From Neopusillimonas aromaticivorans (GTDB taxonomy: Bacteria; Pseudomonadota; Gammaproteobacteria; Burkholderiales; Burkholderiaceae_B): DNA of 64,000 nucleotides. Of the stretch, positions 48,640 through 59,492 are shown piece after piece. The notes beneath the pieces were generated by a model. That model was given only the letters and a program-made list of their open reading frames with translations. It did no database searches and was not told where the DNA came from. Where the stretch lies: NCBI RefSeq assembly GCF_030344915.1, contig NZ_CP128233.1, positions 2,232,001 to 2,296,000 of the forward strand, written 5' to 3'. Within the stretch, counting starts at the first letter, position 1. Each line of letters starts with the position of its first letter. The position numbers and the translations under genes were made by a program.

Positions 48640-49059
48640 GTGGGAAAACATCGCAGCAAAGTCATTGTATCGCTGCTGGCCGCCGTTCTGGGCGTCTTCG
48701 GCGCGCACTGGTGGTATTTGCGTCGGCCCTGGGCGTGGTTGTTTACGCTGGTTACGGTTGGGTTGCTGGTTTGGGCACAAACCTTTCCAAGCCGGTGGGA
48801 CAACCCGGCTTTTCTGCTGCTCATTATTCCATTGGCGGCCGCTTGCATCGAGGCGCTGGTGTTTTGCCTCAAGACCGACGCCTGGTTTGATGCCCGCTAT
48901 AACCCGGGGTCAGGGCAAACGACACGTACCGGCTGGGCCCCTGTTTTAATCGCCATATTCACGGTATTTCTGGGCGGTACAGTGGTGGTGGCGGGCATTG
49001 CCGCAACGGTGATGTATGTGTACACCGCTATGGGTTGGCTGGACGGTTATACGTTTTAG
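48640..49059 (+). CDS. TM2-domain-like small membrane protein
   Basis: From a GTG at 48640 the protein is about 139 residues. It begins KHRSKVIVSLLAAVLGVFGAHWWYLRRPWAW, a TM2/NINE-like pair of helices, then has two more hydrophobic segments (LVTVGLLVWAQ and LIAIFTVFLGGTVVVAGIAA). An upstream GTG at 48613 is also possible. The function is unknown. It diverges from the UbiH-type gene. Confidence 0.65.
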   Translation: MGKHRSKVIVSLLAAVLGVFGAHWWYLRRPWAWLFTLVTVGLLVWAQTFPSRWDNPAFLLLIIPLAAACIEALVFCLKTDAWFDARYNPGSGQTTRTGWAPVLIAIFTVFLGGTVVVAGIAATVMYVYTAMGWLDGYTF

Positions 49060-49181
49060 CCAGGGTCATGGCCTTTTGGCCGGCACCGTGTTTGCCGATG
49101 CGCACAATCCGGGCTGTAGAGGTCAGGGCCCGGTGACGTTGTTTTCGTGAGTCTGGTCGGTTGCGAGTGTTGTTTTCAGGC

Positions 49182-49211
49182 TTGTAGAACAAGGCATTTC
49201 GCGGCTAAAAT
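49182..49211 (+). promoter_or_regulatory. promoter in the gap before the MgtC-like gene
   Basis: TTGTAG (49182-49187), 18 bases, TAAAAT (49206-49211). A transcript starting near 49218 would carry the small frame at 49244 and a long leader before the MgtC-C-terminal-like gene. The 417 bases 49060-49476 otherwise hold no recognised gene. Confidence 0.5.
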
Positions 49212-49243
49212 ACGGGCCTCTTCATTTTACAGGAGCTGAAGCG

Positions 49244-49318
49244 GTGAGTACCGATTCTGGCGACAGTAGCAGTCGATTGTGTATCGACTTTTTTATTGCT
49301 TCCCAGGTGCGCATCTAA
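49244..49318 (+). CDS. possible 24-residue leader peptide
   Basis: GTG at 49244 follows a strong AGGAG ribosome site at ideal spacing and is preceded by a promoter; the frame has 24 codons to TAA at 49316. The peptide is Ser/Asp-rich, then hydrophobic. It may be a leader controlling the downstream gene. Alternatively, one missing T in the run near 49292 would fuse this start to the 49477 gene. Neither reading is proven. Confidence 0.35.
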   Translation: MSTDSGDSSSRLCIDFFIASQVRI

Positions 49319-49476
49319 GCCCTTCAGCCGGGCCGCACTCTGGTCAGCATGTTCAGGGTGTGGTCGTTCTTGCCGGGTGTCCTCCGGCACTTTCACCACA
49401 AAATGTTTCAATCAAGTCCGCCATGGTCAGCGGACTCGTGCGTGTGCCGTTTGCCCGGTACGCGAAAGGTGGTGTT

Positions 49477-49814
49477 ATGCGTTTATTCAGTCTGTTCCTT
49501 CGTCGTGCCGGTGTCCAGGCCACCCCTGTTGCGCTGCGCAAGCCGGCGTCGTCACGTCTTACCGTGGTGTGCGACAGCCGGCAAATGGCTTCTGTACGAC
49601 GTTTTATTTATAAAAGCTTTCAGGGTGCCGGCCTCAAGGTAGTGTCGCTCCAGGTGGGGCACGCCACTGACCCGAATCTGGTGTCGGCCTGTGTGACGGT
49701 AACCTGTCCCCTGAAATGCGGCCTGTGCTGATGAAGCAGGCCCGCGAACTGGCCCGTACCGATGGCGTGCGTGATGTGCGTTGGGGTGACCACCGGCATA
49801 TTGTTTTAAACTAG
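49477..49814 (+). CDS. MgtC C-terminal (ACT-like) domain protein
   Basis: After one C repair near 49717 (restores TCPPEMRPVL) the protein is 112 residues. It resembles the soluble C-terminal domain of MgtC: SRLTVVCDSRQMASVRRFIYKSFQGAGLKVVSLQV, ending VRDVRWGDHRHIVLN. The membrane part of MgtC is absent. An AAAGGTGG ribosome site supports the ATG. Full MgtC acts on membrane ATPase function under low magnesium. What a free domain does is unknown. If the upstream frame is fused, the protein would be longer. Confidence 0.55.
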
Positions 49815-49849
49815 ACGGGTCTTTATCTCTAGTTTCCGGGTTGTAGTCC

Positions 49850-50676
49850 ATGGATATCATCGGCTGGCTGACGCCGTGGGAATTTTCCCCGCCCTGATAC
49901 TCTGCTTTATCGCAGGTATTGTGTTGTTTGTCAGGGGTGCCCGGGTTCATCGCGTTTCTGCAGCGCGTCAATGGCTGTTCTGGATTGGTCTCGTGGTGTT
50001 GTATCTGTCAATGCATACCCGTATCGATTATTACGCCGAGCGCCTGTTTTTTGCCCATCGCTTGCAGCATCTGGTGTTGCACCATCTGGGGCCGTTGTTG
50101 ATCATGGGGGCGTACCCGGGGCAGGTTTTGCGTGCGGGTTTGCCCATGCCCGCGCGCATCTGGTTGAAAAACTTCCGGCAAACCACGGCCGGGCGTTTTA
50201 CTGAGGGTCTGCTGACAAACAAGTTCCTGGTTCCGTTCCTGTTCGTGTTTCTGGTTGTTATCTGGCTGATTCCCACCATTCAGTTCTACTCGATGCTCGA
50301 CTGGCGGTTGTACCGTTTCATGAACTGGTCAGTGGTCATTACCGGCTTCCTGTACTGGAATCTCATTCTTGATCGCCGACCGAACCCGCCTGCGGTCATG
50401 TCGCCGGGTGCACGCATTTTTTCGCCGGTGATCACGATGGTGCCGCAAATGGTGGTCGGTGCCATCATCACCTTCACTGAATACGACCTGTACCCCATTT
50501 TTGATTTGTGCGGGCGGGCCATTCCGGGCATGTCTGCAGTAACCGACCAAACCATTGGTGGCCTCACGATGTGGGTTCTGGCGGGTTTTGTGGAAGTTTT
50601 TGGTTTGTTGTTTGCGCTGGGTACGCTCATGCGGCTGTCTGGCAAACGGCGACTGCCCGAGAAAAACGGGCTGTAG
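49850..50676 (+). CDS. CtaG-like cytochrome oxidase assembly membrane protein
   Basis: After one C repair near 49892 (restores MDIIGWLTPWEFSPALIL) the protein is 275 residues with about seven membrane helices. It carries the histidine-rich motif FFAHRLQHLVLHHLGPLLIM near residue 70, as in the caa3-type CtaG family (PF09678). Such proteins help build the copper site of haem-copper oxidases. No oxidase gene is next to it here. It ends 31 bases before the BepA-like gene. Confidence 0.82.
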
Positions 50677-50707
50677 CGGCGGCACTGCGGGCTAACGGGG
50701 CGACGCC

Positions 50708-52176
50708 ATGAGGCCGACCATGCACGCATTAGGGCTGACATTGGCACTGGCGCTGGCTGGCCCGCTGTCACTTCAGGCGCAGCCAGCAGGTCTGCCCAGC
50801 ATGGGTTCGGCGTCTTCCGCCGACCTTTCCCCGGTGCTTGAAAAAGCGTTGGGCGATGCCATCATGGAGCAGGGCTACCGAGACCCAACCTATATCGACG
50901 ATCCCGATGTCTCGCAATTTCTCAATGAGATGGGGCGCAAGTTGGCCAGCGCCTCCAGCTCAGCGCCAGTAACAATTTTCGGGGTGCGTGATCCGGCCAT
51001 CAACGCTTTTGCGTTGCCCGGTGGTTACATTGGTATCAATAGTGGTCTGGTAGTGTCGTCTCGTAACGAATCCCAGCTGGCCTCGGTGGTGGCGCACGAA
51101 ATGGGACACGTGTACCAGCGTCACGTGGCCCGTGGCATGACTCAAGCCAATCAGTCCAGTTATCTTGCCATGGCCTCGATTGCAGGGGCGCTGCTGGCGG
51201 CGTTGGCCGGTACCGGTGATCTGGCGGCAGGCATCGCCGCCTTTGGCCAGGCGGCCGCTGTCGATCAGCAACTTGGCTTTTCGCGACAGGCCGAGCAAGA
51301 GGCCGATCGTTCCGGTTTCGAAATGCTGCGTCGTGCGGGCTATGATCCGGCCGGTATGGCAGAAATGTTTGCCATGCTGGGCAATGCGTCACGGTTGAAT
51401 GAAGGCATGGGCGGTGGCGCCTACGCCAGTACCCATCCGCTGTCCATTCAGCGGATGTCCGATATCGAAAACCGGGTGCGTGGCTTGCCAGCCCAAAAGC
51501 GTACAGACTCTGATGCCTACTGGTTTGTGCGTGCCAAACTGCGTGCCCTTCAGGCCCGTGACCCGCGTGCCTTGCGGAACATGGAGGCCGCCTTGCGCGA
51601 AGAAGTCAAAACCTTGTCGGGTGTCCGGAAGTCAGCGGCCTGGTATGGGTTGGCGTATGCGGCCTGGCAACGCAAAGATCTTGATGCGGCCGAAACTGCC
51701 CTGCGAAACGCCCAGGCCGATGGCATCCGGGTGCCACCCTGGTCGCGCTTGAGGCCGAAATTGCCCTGGCTCGTGGTCAGGCTCCGGCGGCGGTAGCCCT
51801 GGCTTCCAAAGGCCTGGAACGCTGGCCAGACAACCAGGGGCTGGGTCTGGTGACTGCGCGTGCCTTCGATGCCAACAAACAGCCTGAACAGGCATTGGCG
51901 GTGCTGTCCGACATGATTCGTCGTTGGCCCAACGAGCCGCGCTGGTACCAGTTGCAAGGACAGAACCTCGAACGTGTCGGCAAACCGGTTCAGGCGCGCC
52001 GTGCGATGGCCATTTATTACGACAAGACAGGGGCCTTGCCCACGGCCATTGAACAGCTTCAGCAAGCACGCAACATGACGAAAGATTTTTATCTGCAGTC
52101 AGAGCTTGACGTTGAAATTCGTACCCTGCAAGAACGCGTCCGCCAAAATCGCAGCCTGCTGCAGCAGTTCCGTTAG
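50708..52176 (+). CDS. bepA: periplasmic M48 metalloprotease with TPR repeats (BepA-like)
   Basis: After one G repair near 51731 the protein is 489 residues. A signal peptide (ALGLTLALALAGPLSLQAQ) is followed by an M48 peptidase domain with the zinc motif HEMGH near residue 134 and the third-ligand region EQEADRSGFEML. C-terminal TPR-like repeats follow (KPVQARRAMAIYYDKTGALPTAIEQLQQA). BepA/YfgC proteins degrade or assist misfolded outer-membrane proteins such as LptD. Two ATGs at the start are possible. Confidence 0.88.
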
Positions 52177-52274
52177 GGCCAGGTGGCGTCTGCTGCTGCC
52201 CGGTCAGGGTCAGGTGGCCTTGTGGCCTGCTTCGCCAGGGCACCATCGCATTGCCGCAGTGCCCCGTCGGGTGG

Positions 52275-54296
52275 TTAATCGAACGCCACTTGTGCTTTCA
52301 GCCAGAATACACGGCCCGGTTCATTGATGCGGCGGTTTACGAACGCCACATTACCCGGAATATTGGCTCCCGATTTCGACAAGTGCTCTGAATAGGTTTT
52401 GTTGAACACGTTGTCGACCCCGGCCGTTACCAGCAGGGTTTTATTCGGTCGCCAGCCGGCATTCAGTGACAGTACGCCAAACCCGCTGCTGGGTCCCAGA
52501 TCCTTGCCGTTGTTCACAATACCGCCTGAACCGATGTCGTAGCGGTGTTGTGCCGCAGCCAGTCGCCACAAAACGCCGGCGGACCAGGGGCCTTGCGCAT
52601 AGTTCAACCCCAGTCGCAGCTCAAGCGGGGGTTGCTGCGCCAGCGGTTTGGCGTCGGTCCGGTTCTGGCCGTAAACGTAAGACAGGCTGGCGACGGCTTG
52701 CCATTGCGGGTTCAGTTGCCAGGCACCGTCCAGTTCGCCGCCAATTACAGTGGCATCCACATTGCGGGTCTGGTTCCTGTCCCAGTTGATCAGAATGTAG
52801 TCATCAACCCGCCCGTAAAAAGCCGATGCGGAAATATCCAGCGGGCCATGGCGCCACCGGGTACCGATATCCAGCTGTGTGGTTTTTTCTGGCCGTGTCG
52901 ACAAGAAGGAGCTATTGCTGCCCTCCGGGCTGCGACGCATGCGTTCCCAGTAGTCGGGGAAACGCGCGGCGTGGCCGAGGCCGACAAACCATGTGCTGCC
53001 CGGTGCGAAATCCTGTTCGTAGCGCAGGAAGCCGCTGGTCAAGGTACGTTTGTCGGTTTGTCCTGCGGTTACTGACTGGTTTGGCATGCGCTTGTCACGC
53101 GCCTCGTGCCAGTCGACTCGCAAACCACCGATCAGGCGATCAGCATCGTTGATGAACCAGGTTCCTTCACTGAAAACGCCGCGTTGTGTGAAGCGCATGT
53201 CCTCGACCCGGGGGCGGCCTTGTAGGCGGCATTGGCGGCATCGCTGCTGTTGCGCATGCCGCTGCCTCGCAGGGTGTGGACATCCTGGCGCAGGTCGGCC
53301 CCCACCACCACTTCCCAGTTGTCACCAGGTTTAAGTGTGGTGCTCAGGCGGCCTCCAGTGGTTTTCCGGTCGGGGTTGCTGGCCATGTATTTTGTCCCCG
53401 GTGGAACATCACGCAGACTGTAGTTGTCCATGACGTGGTCGACATAGTTGTAGTAGACGCGGCCTTCAATGGTATCGACGATGCCACCCATGCGCTTGCG
53501 TTCGAACATCAGCGATAGATTCTCGCGTTTGAATTTGCTACCGTCCATGGCCCGGTCTGCATAGGCGGCGCGTCCGTCGCTCAGGTTGCCGGACAGTTCG
53601 ATACGGGTATTGTCGTCGGGAGTCAGGCCGATGGCGGCATGGCTGCTCCAGCGCAGGTATTCAGAATGCACGCGGTCGCCTTCGCCATCCTTGTAGTTAT
53701 CGGACTGGGCGCGGGTGCCACCGGCTCGCACATAGCCCATGGGGCCGCCCACTGTTGCATCGACCATTTGGTCGTTGCGGCCAAAGCTGCCGCCGGTCAG
53801 ACTGGCATTACCCTTGATGCCGAACGTAGTCATGCGTTTGAAGTCGCGTTCGAACAGAACGACACCGGCCGATTGACCGGCGCCATAGCGTACGCTCTGG
53901 GGACCTTTCAAGACCGTAACGCGGTCAAATGATTCGGGGTAAACATAGGCGGTGGGTGGGTCCATGCGGGCACCGCAGCCACCATAGATTTCCTGGCCAT
54001 CCAGCAAAATGCCCAGACGTGAGCCCGAGAATCCGCGCAAGACGGGATCGCCGTCAGTGCCCCTTTGCGGATCACCGAAAAGCCGGGGATGCTTTTCAGG
54101 AAGTCGGCGCCGTCATGGGCAGGTACCGGCTGACGGGGCGCTTTGGGATCGGTGGTGATGGTCAGGGGGCGTCCGGCATCGGCGCGGTGACCACTACCGG
54201 TTCAAAGGTGCGTACGTTTTGCGCGTTCAGAACGGGGGAAAAGGCAAACAGCAGGGCGGCGGGCAGCGCAGCTACCCGAAAATTCAGTGGTGTCAT
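52275..54296 (-). CDS. TonB-dependent outer-membrane receptor, copper type (OprC/NosA-like)
   Basis: A signal peptide (FRVAALPAALLFAFSPVLNAQ) is followed by a plug domain with RGFSGSRLGILLDGQEI and the copper-receptor motif GGCGARMDPPTAYVYPESFDRV. A 22-strand barrel ends in Phe-Asp (VFWLKAQVAFD). At least two breaks need repair (near 54060 and 53210). The OprC/NosA family takes up copper. A DUF2946 gene lies upstream in the same direction, which supports a metal role. Confidence 0.85.
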
Positions 54297-54517
54297 CGAA
54301 ATCTCATTACTTCGCAGGCAGACGGAGCAACCGGCCAGGCAACCGTGCACGACATGGCTGCGCATTGCGAGGCGCAGGCTGTTGCGTGTTACGGGCACGA
54401 TAACGAAACGGAAAAACGCGTGAAGCGTTTCCGGATCAGGCCGGTTACAGGAAAATCAGACAGTCGGAAGCAATGAGAAAGGAGGGCTGTGGCCGGGTGG
54501 CCAGGCCCAGGAGTCTG

Positions 54518-54859
54518 TCAGGCGGATCGCCGCAGGGGCATTGCCGACAGAAAAGGCGGGGTGTGAGGTTGTCGCGACCGCAGCAACCGCCAGGGTGCCA
54601 ACGTGGGTGGCAGGGCGGGCGGGCCGCCGCACAGCAGGCACTCGCCGGTTTTGTGGATGCGCAGGCTGTTGTCGGTGTCTTGTCCGTCGGCAGGCACATC
54701 CATGATGACGATGCCGGCCGATGTACAGACAACAATTTGCAGCCGGTCGGCAGCGGCACCGGGCATGAGGCCTGCAAACGCGGGCCCGAGGCCCTGCAGC
54801 CCGATAGCGAGCAACAGCAGCCATTGAACCCCGAGAAAGCGCCATCCCTTGTGTGTCAT
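54518..54859 (-). CDS. DUF2946-family small protein
   Basis: The 113-residue protein has an N-terminal hydrophobic segment (LGVQWLLLLAIGLQGLGPAFAG) and a CLLCGG pair of cysteines, typical of DUF2946. This family is often found next to copper receptors. It probably binds copper in the periplasm or membrane, by inference. It lies 222 bases upstream of the receptor gene. Confidence 0.75.
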   Translation of the reverse strand: MTHKGWRFLGVQWLLLLAIGLQGLGPAFAGLMPGAAADRLQIVVCTSAGIVIMDVPADGQDTDNSLRIHKTGECLLCGGPPALPPTLAPWRLLRSRQPHTPPFLSAMPLRRSA

Positions 54860-54881
54860 GGGGCGCGATTATAGCGGGTGT

Positions 54882-55972
54882 TTACGCGTGGCGTTCGAAG
54901 AAACGTGACAGCCGCATCGGCAGCCAACTGACATTTCCGGGGAAACTGCCGTTGACAAAACCGACGTGTCCGCCTTCAGCCGGCTGGTGCAGCAGCACCT
55001 GTTCCGAGCAGTCGCCCGGACCCGGCAGCGAGGCTTCGGGCACGAACGGGTCGTTGCGGGCATTCAGAATCAGCGTGGGGGTTTGCAGTTGTCGCAACAG
55101 CGGCTTTGATGAGGCGCGCGTCCAATAATCGAGCGCATTTTTGTAACCATGCATGGGCGCGGTGTACATGTCGTCAAAATCGCGTAACGTACGCACGTGG
55201 CCCAGCCGGATGGTGTCGATGCTGGCCGGGAAACGGCGCGCTTTCTCGGCGACCTTGCGTTTCATCGATTTCAGGAAATAGCGCGAGTAGATTGACTTGC
55301 CCGCCCAGGTCGTTGACAACGTATTGCCGGCAGCGACCAGATCCATGGGGACAGACACGGCTGCGGCGGCGTGCAGCCAGCCGGTGGTGTTCGGGTTCTC
55401 GGCAAGATACTTCAGCAGGGCGTTGCCGCCCAATGACACGCCGGCGACATGCCAGCGGGCATTGGGTACCCGGGCCCGGGCGGTATCCAGCATAAAGCCG
55501 ATGTCTTCGGTGTCACCCGAGTAATAGGCACGTGCCATGCGGTTTGGAAACCCCGAGCAGCTGCGGAAGTGTCCGATGACTACCACCCAGCCGCGCGCCC
55601 TGAAGTACTGGGCGATGGATTGTGCGTAGTGGCTGTGGCTGCTGCCTTCCAGGCCGTGGAACAGCATCAGGGCGGGTGTTGCGTCGAGGTTTTGCAGGGC
55701 ATGCCAGTCGGGGCGTTCGGCCCAGCGATGGGCTGCCGTGTGTTCCAGCGTGGCATCGGGTTCAACCCGCGCATTACCCGCGGTTTTGTCAGCGAAAAGG
55801 CTGGGCCCGGTCCAGTCGAAATCGACAAAGTCGCTGTCGGGTGTGTCAACCCGCTCGCGTACGAAGGTAACGCGATGAAAGCGCGCGCCTGTTGCGCCCC
55901 AGATGGTTTGGGCATGGCCGCCGGGTAACCAGATGGGGGTGGGCAGGGTGACAGATCGAGTGTTGCGGTCAC
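54882..55972 (-). CDS. YheT-family alpha/beta hydrolase
   Basis: The core from LPTPIWLPGGHAQTIWGA onward matches the YheT group: FHGLEGSSHSHYAQ, the nucleophile elbow GVSLGGNALLKYL and the late His in AEGGHVGFVNG. The substrate is unknown; relatives are lipid or ester hydrolases. The GTG at 55972 is used, assuming one missing C near 55950, which gives 363 residues. Without repair the frame opens upstream to 56045 and would overlap the next gene. Confidence 0.82.
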
Positions 55973-55984
55973 GGTGCGGACTGC

Positions 55985-56197
55985 TTAGTGACCGTGTACG
56001 TGTTCGCCTGGCTTGAGCTGGTAAGTGGCACTGCAGTAGGGGCAAACGCCTGTTCCGGATTTGGTGACTTCAATATAGACACGGGGATGCATTGACCACA
56101 GCGGTGCCTTGGGGCCCGGGCAATAAACCGGCAGGTCGGTGGCGCCGACCTGGATGACGTCGGCGTGTGGTTTTGCAGAAGTGTCAGCGCTGCTCAT
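55985..56197 (-). CDS. zinc-finger CHCC (NDUFS6-like) protein
   Basis: The 70-residue protein starts at an ATG with an AGGAC site. It has the zf-CHCC pattern: CPGPKAPLWSMHPRVYIEV, then GVCPYCSATYQL. The bacterial family is small, soluble and zinc-binding; mitochondrial NDUFS6 is its relative. It lies 12 bases upstream of the hydrolase gene in the same direction. Confidence 0.85.
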   Translation of the reverse strand: MSSADTSAKPHADVIQVGATDLPVYCPGPKAPLWSMHPRVYIEVTKSGTGVCPYCSATYQLKPGEHVHGH

Positions 56198-56338
56198 GGC
56201 GTGTCCTGGTTGAAAATGTGAATGAGGCGATTGTACCAATTGACAACGACAGGGCCATGAAGTTCGTCAGTGGCGTGGCATTCGTATAAGATATGGGGTT
56301 TACCCTGAAATCAGGGTTGTTTTTACAGGGTCGCAGCC

Positions 56339-57412
56339 GTGACAAAGCTTTCCTTGTCCCAGGCACGGGCGCTGGCCAAAGCGCGTGCCATCAGAAGCTT
56401 CAACGAAGGGTTTCAGCAGGTGTTCCCCACCATGCTGGCGACCAGTCTGTGGGGGTTCGTGACGGGTATTGCCATGGTTAAAGCGGGCATGTCCGAATTC
56501 ATGGCCAGTCTCATGACCTTGCTGGTATATGCCGGTTCAGCGCAACTGACGGCCTTGCCGCTTATTACGGCAGGCGCGCCGCTATGGCTTATTTTCGCAG
56601 CAGCCTGCGTGGTCAATATCCGCTTTGTCATTTTTGGTGCGGCGGTTCAACCGTTTTTCGGTCGTTACCGCTGGCCGGCTCGTCTGGGTCTGGGCTATTG
56701 GCTCTCTGATATGGGTTTTGTTCTGTTCATGTCGAAGTTTGCAGACGCCAAAAAGCGGGGCACGCCGCATCAGATGTGGTTCTATCTGGGTTTGATCATT
56801 CCAGGCTGGATTTCCTGGCAGGTGGCCAGTCTGGCCGGAATTTTCATGGGCGGTGTCGTCCCCCAGGGATGGGAACTTGAGTTTGCGGCAACGCTGGCCC
56901 TTATGGGTATCACCATTCCTTTGATCAAGAATATGCCGATGGCTGTGTCCATTGTTGTAGCCGGCAGTCTGGCCTGGCTGTGTCAGCCCCTGCCGTTGCG
57001 GCTGGGGCTGGCGGTGGCGGTTGTCGGCGGTATTGTGTCCGGTGTGGCTGCTGAAAAGTATCAATTGAAAGGGGGCGCCATGTTTGAACCAGGTTCCGAC
57101 GCCTACATGTTGGCCGTCATTGGGCTGCTGACACTGTGCAGTGCCATTACACGTGCCGGTTATTTCGTCGTTGGCAATCGTATTCCACTTACCGAGAATG
57201 TGCGCCGGGCGTTGCGTTATGCCCCGCCCGCTGCCCTGATCGCTATTATCGTGCCCGAGCTTTTGCCTTGGGCCGAAGGCGGCCGGGCCTTTTTTGACGT
57301 AAAGCTGCTGGCCGCCGTGGTGGCCGTGGTGGTGTATGCGCGGACACGCAGCACTATTGCGGTTATTTTGTCGGGCATGGGGGCTTTTTGGCTGCTGCGC
57401 GCCCTTATATAA
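56339..57412 (+). CDS. azlC: AzlC-AzlD branched-chain amino acid exporter (one frame, possibly two genes)
   Basis: Residues 1-235 match AzlC (GFQQVFPTMLATSLWGFVTGIAMVKAG, VYAGSAQLTALPLI). Residues 245-357 match AzlD (GLLTLCSAITRAGYFVVGN, ALRYAPPAALIAIIVPELL). AzlCD exports branched-chain amino acids. Here the halves are in one frame, but a GGGGG run near 57070 sits at the junction. One more G would end AzlC with a TGA overlapping an ATG, the usual two-gene layout. Given the run errors elsewhere, the fusion may be artificial. The start is GTG. Confidence 0.85.
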   Translation: MTKLSLSQARALAKARAIRSFNEGFQQVFPTMLATSLWGFVTGIAMVKAGMSEFMASLMTLLVYAGSAQLTALPLITAGAPLWLIFAAACVVNIRFVIFGAAVQPFFGRYRWPARLGLGYWLSDMGFVLFMSKFADAKKRGTPHQMWFYLGLIIPGWISWQVASLAGIFMGGVVPQGWELEFAATLALMGITIPLIKNMPMAVSIVVAGSLAWLCQPLPLRLGLAVAVVGGIVSGVAAEKYQLKGGAMFEPGSDAYMLAVIGLLTLCSAITRAGYFVVGNRIPLTENVRRALRYAPPAALIAIIVPELLPWAEGGRAFFDVKLLAAVVAVVVYARTRSTIAVILSGMGAFWLLRALI

Positions 57413-57571
57413 AGGCGCCTTCATTCTGAAGTCAAGCTAAGTCGTGGATATTTAACGACACTTTGCAGGGTATTCCTGCATTGCAGGTTAGGGTTGCCCG
57501 CCCGTGTGCGTTAAAATCCATGCGTTATCAAAGTCTGGCGGGGTGTTCTCGCCCAGGCGCAACCGTATTCA

Positions 57572-58947
57572 ATGACAGACACTACTTCCCCCGACACGCC
57601 ACAAATCACCTTTTCTGACTTGGGGTTGCACCCAGGTATTCTGCAAGCCATTGCCGCTACCGGCTACACCGTGCCAACGCCGATTCAGGCCCAGGCCATT
57701 CCTGTGGTCATGCAGGGGCGAGACGTCATGGGTGCGGCCCAAACGGGTACTGGCAAAACGGCTGCCTTCACCCTGCCTATTTTGCAACGGCTCATGCCGC
57801 TGGCCAATACCAGCGCCTCCCCGGCGCGTCATCCGGTACGTGCCCTGATCCTTACCCCGACTCGCGAACTGGCCGATCAGGTGGCCGAAAACGTGTCGCG
57901 GTACAGTGAGTCCATCCCGTTGCGTTCTGCCGTTGTATTCGGTGGGGTCGATATCAATCCGCAGCGCGAGGCCTTGCGTCGTGGTTGTGAAGTGGTTATT
58001 GCCACGCCCGGCCGTTTGCTTGACCACATCGAACAAAAAACATCAGTCTGGCACAGGTGGGCATTCTGGTTCTCGATGAAGCCGACCGCATGCTTGATAT
58101 GGGCTTCCTGCCTGACCTCGATCGCATCGTGCGTCTGCTGCCGCAAAGCCGTCAGACGCTGCTGTTTTCGGCCACGTTCAGTAACGAAATCCGCAAACTG
58201 GGTCGCACCTGGCTGAAAGACCCTGTCGAAATCGAAGTTTCGGCGCGTAACGCGACGGCGTCGACAGTAACGCAAATTGCGTATCCGTTGTCCGGTGATG
58301 ACAAGCGTGCGGCCGTGGTTCATCTGGTCAAGTCGCGTGGCCTGAATCAGGTTATCGTGTTTTCCAACACCAAAATCGGCACCAGTCGCCTGGCGGTTGC
58401 TTTAGGGCGCGACGGCGTCAAGGCCGAGTCCATCCATGGTGATAAAAGCCAGCTTGACCGCATGAAGGCTCTGGAAGCCTTCAAGGCCGGTGAGCTGGAA
58501 GTGCTGGTGGCTACCGACGTGGCTGCCCGAGGTCTTGATGTCGCCGGCGTGCCGTGTGTCATCAACTACGACTTGCCCTATAACGCTGAAGATTACGTGC
58601 ACCGTATCGGGCGTACCGGTCGGGCCGGGGCGTCGGGTGAAGCCATCGCATTTTTCTCGCCCGACGAAGAGCGTTATCTGCTTGACATCGAAAAGCTCAT
58701 CAAGACCAAAATTCCGCGTGGCACGTTGCAGTTGCCTGCCCGCGTCCGTGCGTCATCGGTTTCCGCAGCGCCGCGCGAGCGCAGTTCACGTACCTACGCC
58801 GACATGTCCTCACGCAAGCCGCTGGATGATTTCTTCACCAAGCCGTATGTGCCTTCAACGGTATCGGCTGCGCAGGGTGCTGGCGCCCAGTCATTACCTG
58901 CCAAGCCCGCTCGCAAGGCAGTGGGCGTTTTGCTCGGCGGTCGTTGA
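57572..58947 (+). CDS. rhlE: DEAD-box RNA helicase, RhlE type
   Basis: After one A repair near 58041 (restores EQKNISLAQVGILVLDEADRM) the protein is 458 residues. Motifs: Q-motif region TVPTPIQAQAIP, AAQTGTGKTAAF, PTRELADQV, DEAD box, SATF, and HRIGRTGRAG. The basic, low-complexity tail is typical of RhlE. It remodels RNA, for example ribosomal precursors or degradosome substrates. Confidence 0.92.
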
Positions 58948-59030
58948 TTTTTATATGTCGGCCGGTAACAGGGCTCAGGTAGCCGGTCTGCCGCCTTGGT
59001 CTGTGCCCATCGGCAGGTGTGTTCAGCCGG

Positions 59031-59416
59031 TCAGCAGGGTGGCCAGAGCGGGGGGCCTGCCGTTACTACTGGCATGCGGCTTACGGTTTCCAGCAGTTTG
59101 TCCAGATGTCCGGCATGTGGAAGCATCGGGCCGAAAAATAGTTTTTCCCACCCGCTTGCACCAGCAGTGTTGGAAAGTTCTCAACGTCTTCGTCGCCCAA
59201 AAGCTCGGGGAATTCTTCGATATCCACCCAAATAAATGTGTGCTGCGGCCATTTTTCGGCCAGCCGGGCAAACCCGTCGGCGTATTCGCGGCAGGTGTCG
59301 CACCATTGGGCGCAATAACAGACGACCAGATAATGCGGGTTACCCGGGTGGGCGGCAGCCAGGTTCAACTGGCGTTTAAGCGGTTCAATGTCGTCGGGAA
59401 GCGTATAAACAGGCAT
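59031..59416 (-). CDS. thioredoxin-fold protein
   Basis: After one T repair near 59137 the protein is 128 residues. It has a thioredoxin fold with the redox motif CAQWCDTCREY (Cys-Asp-Thr-Cys), FPTLLVQAGG and a helical C-terminus. No signal peptide is visible, so it is probably cytoplasmic. CDTC differs from the usual CGPC, so its redox potential may differ. Confidence 0.82.
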
Positions 59417-59492
59417 GAGCAGGTCAAACAGGCGTAACCAGAGCGGCGTAAAAAATCAGGTTTGGCTATCATAGTCGAATGTTTGTCAGGAT

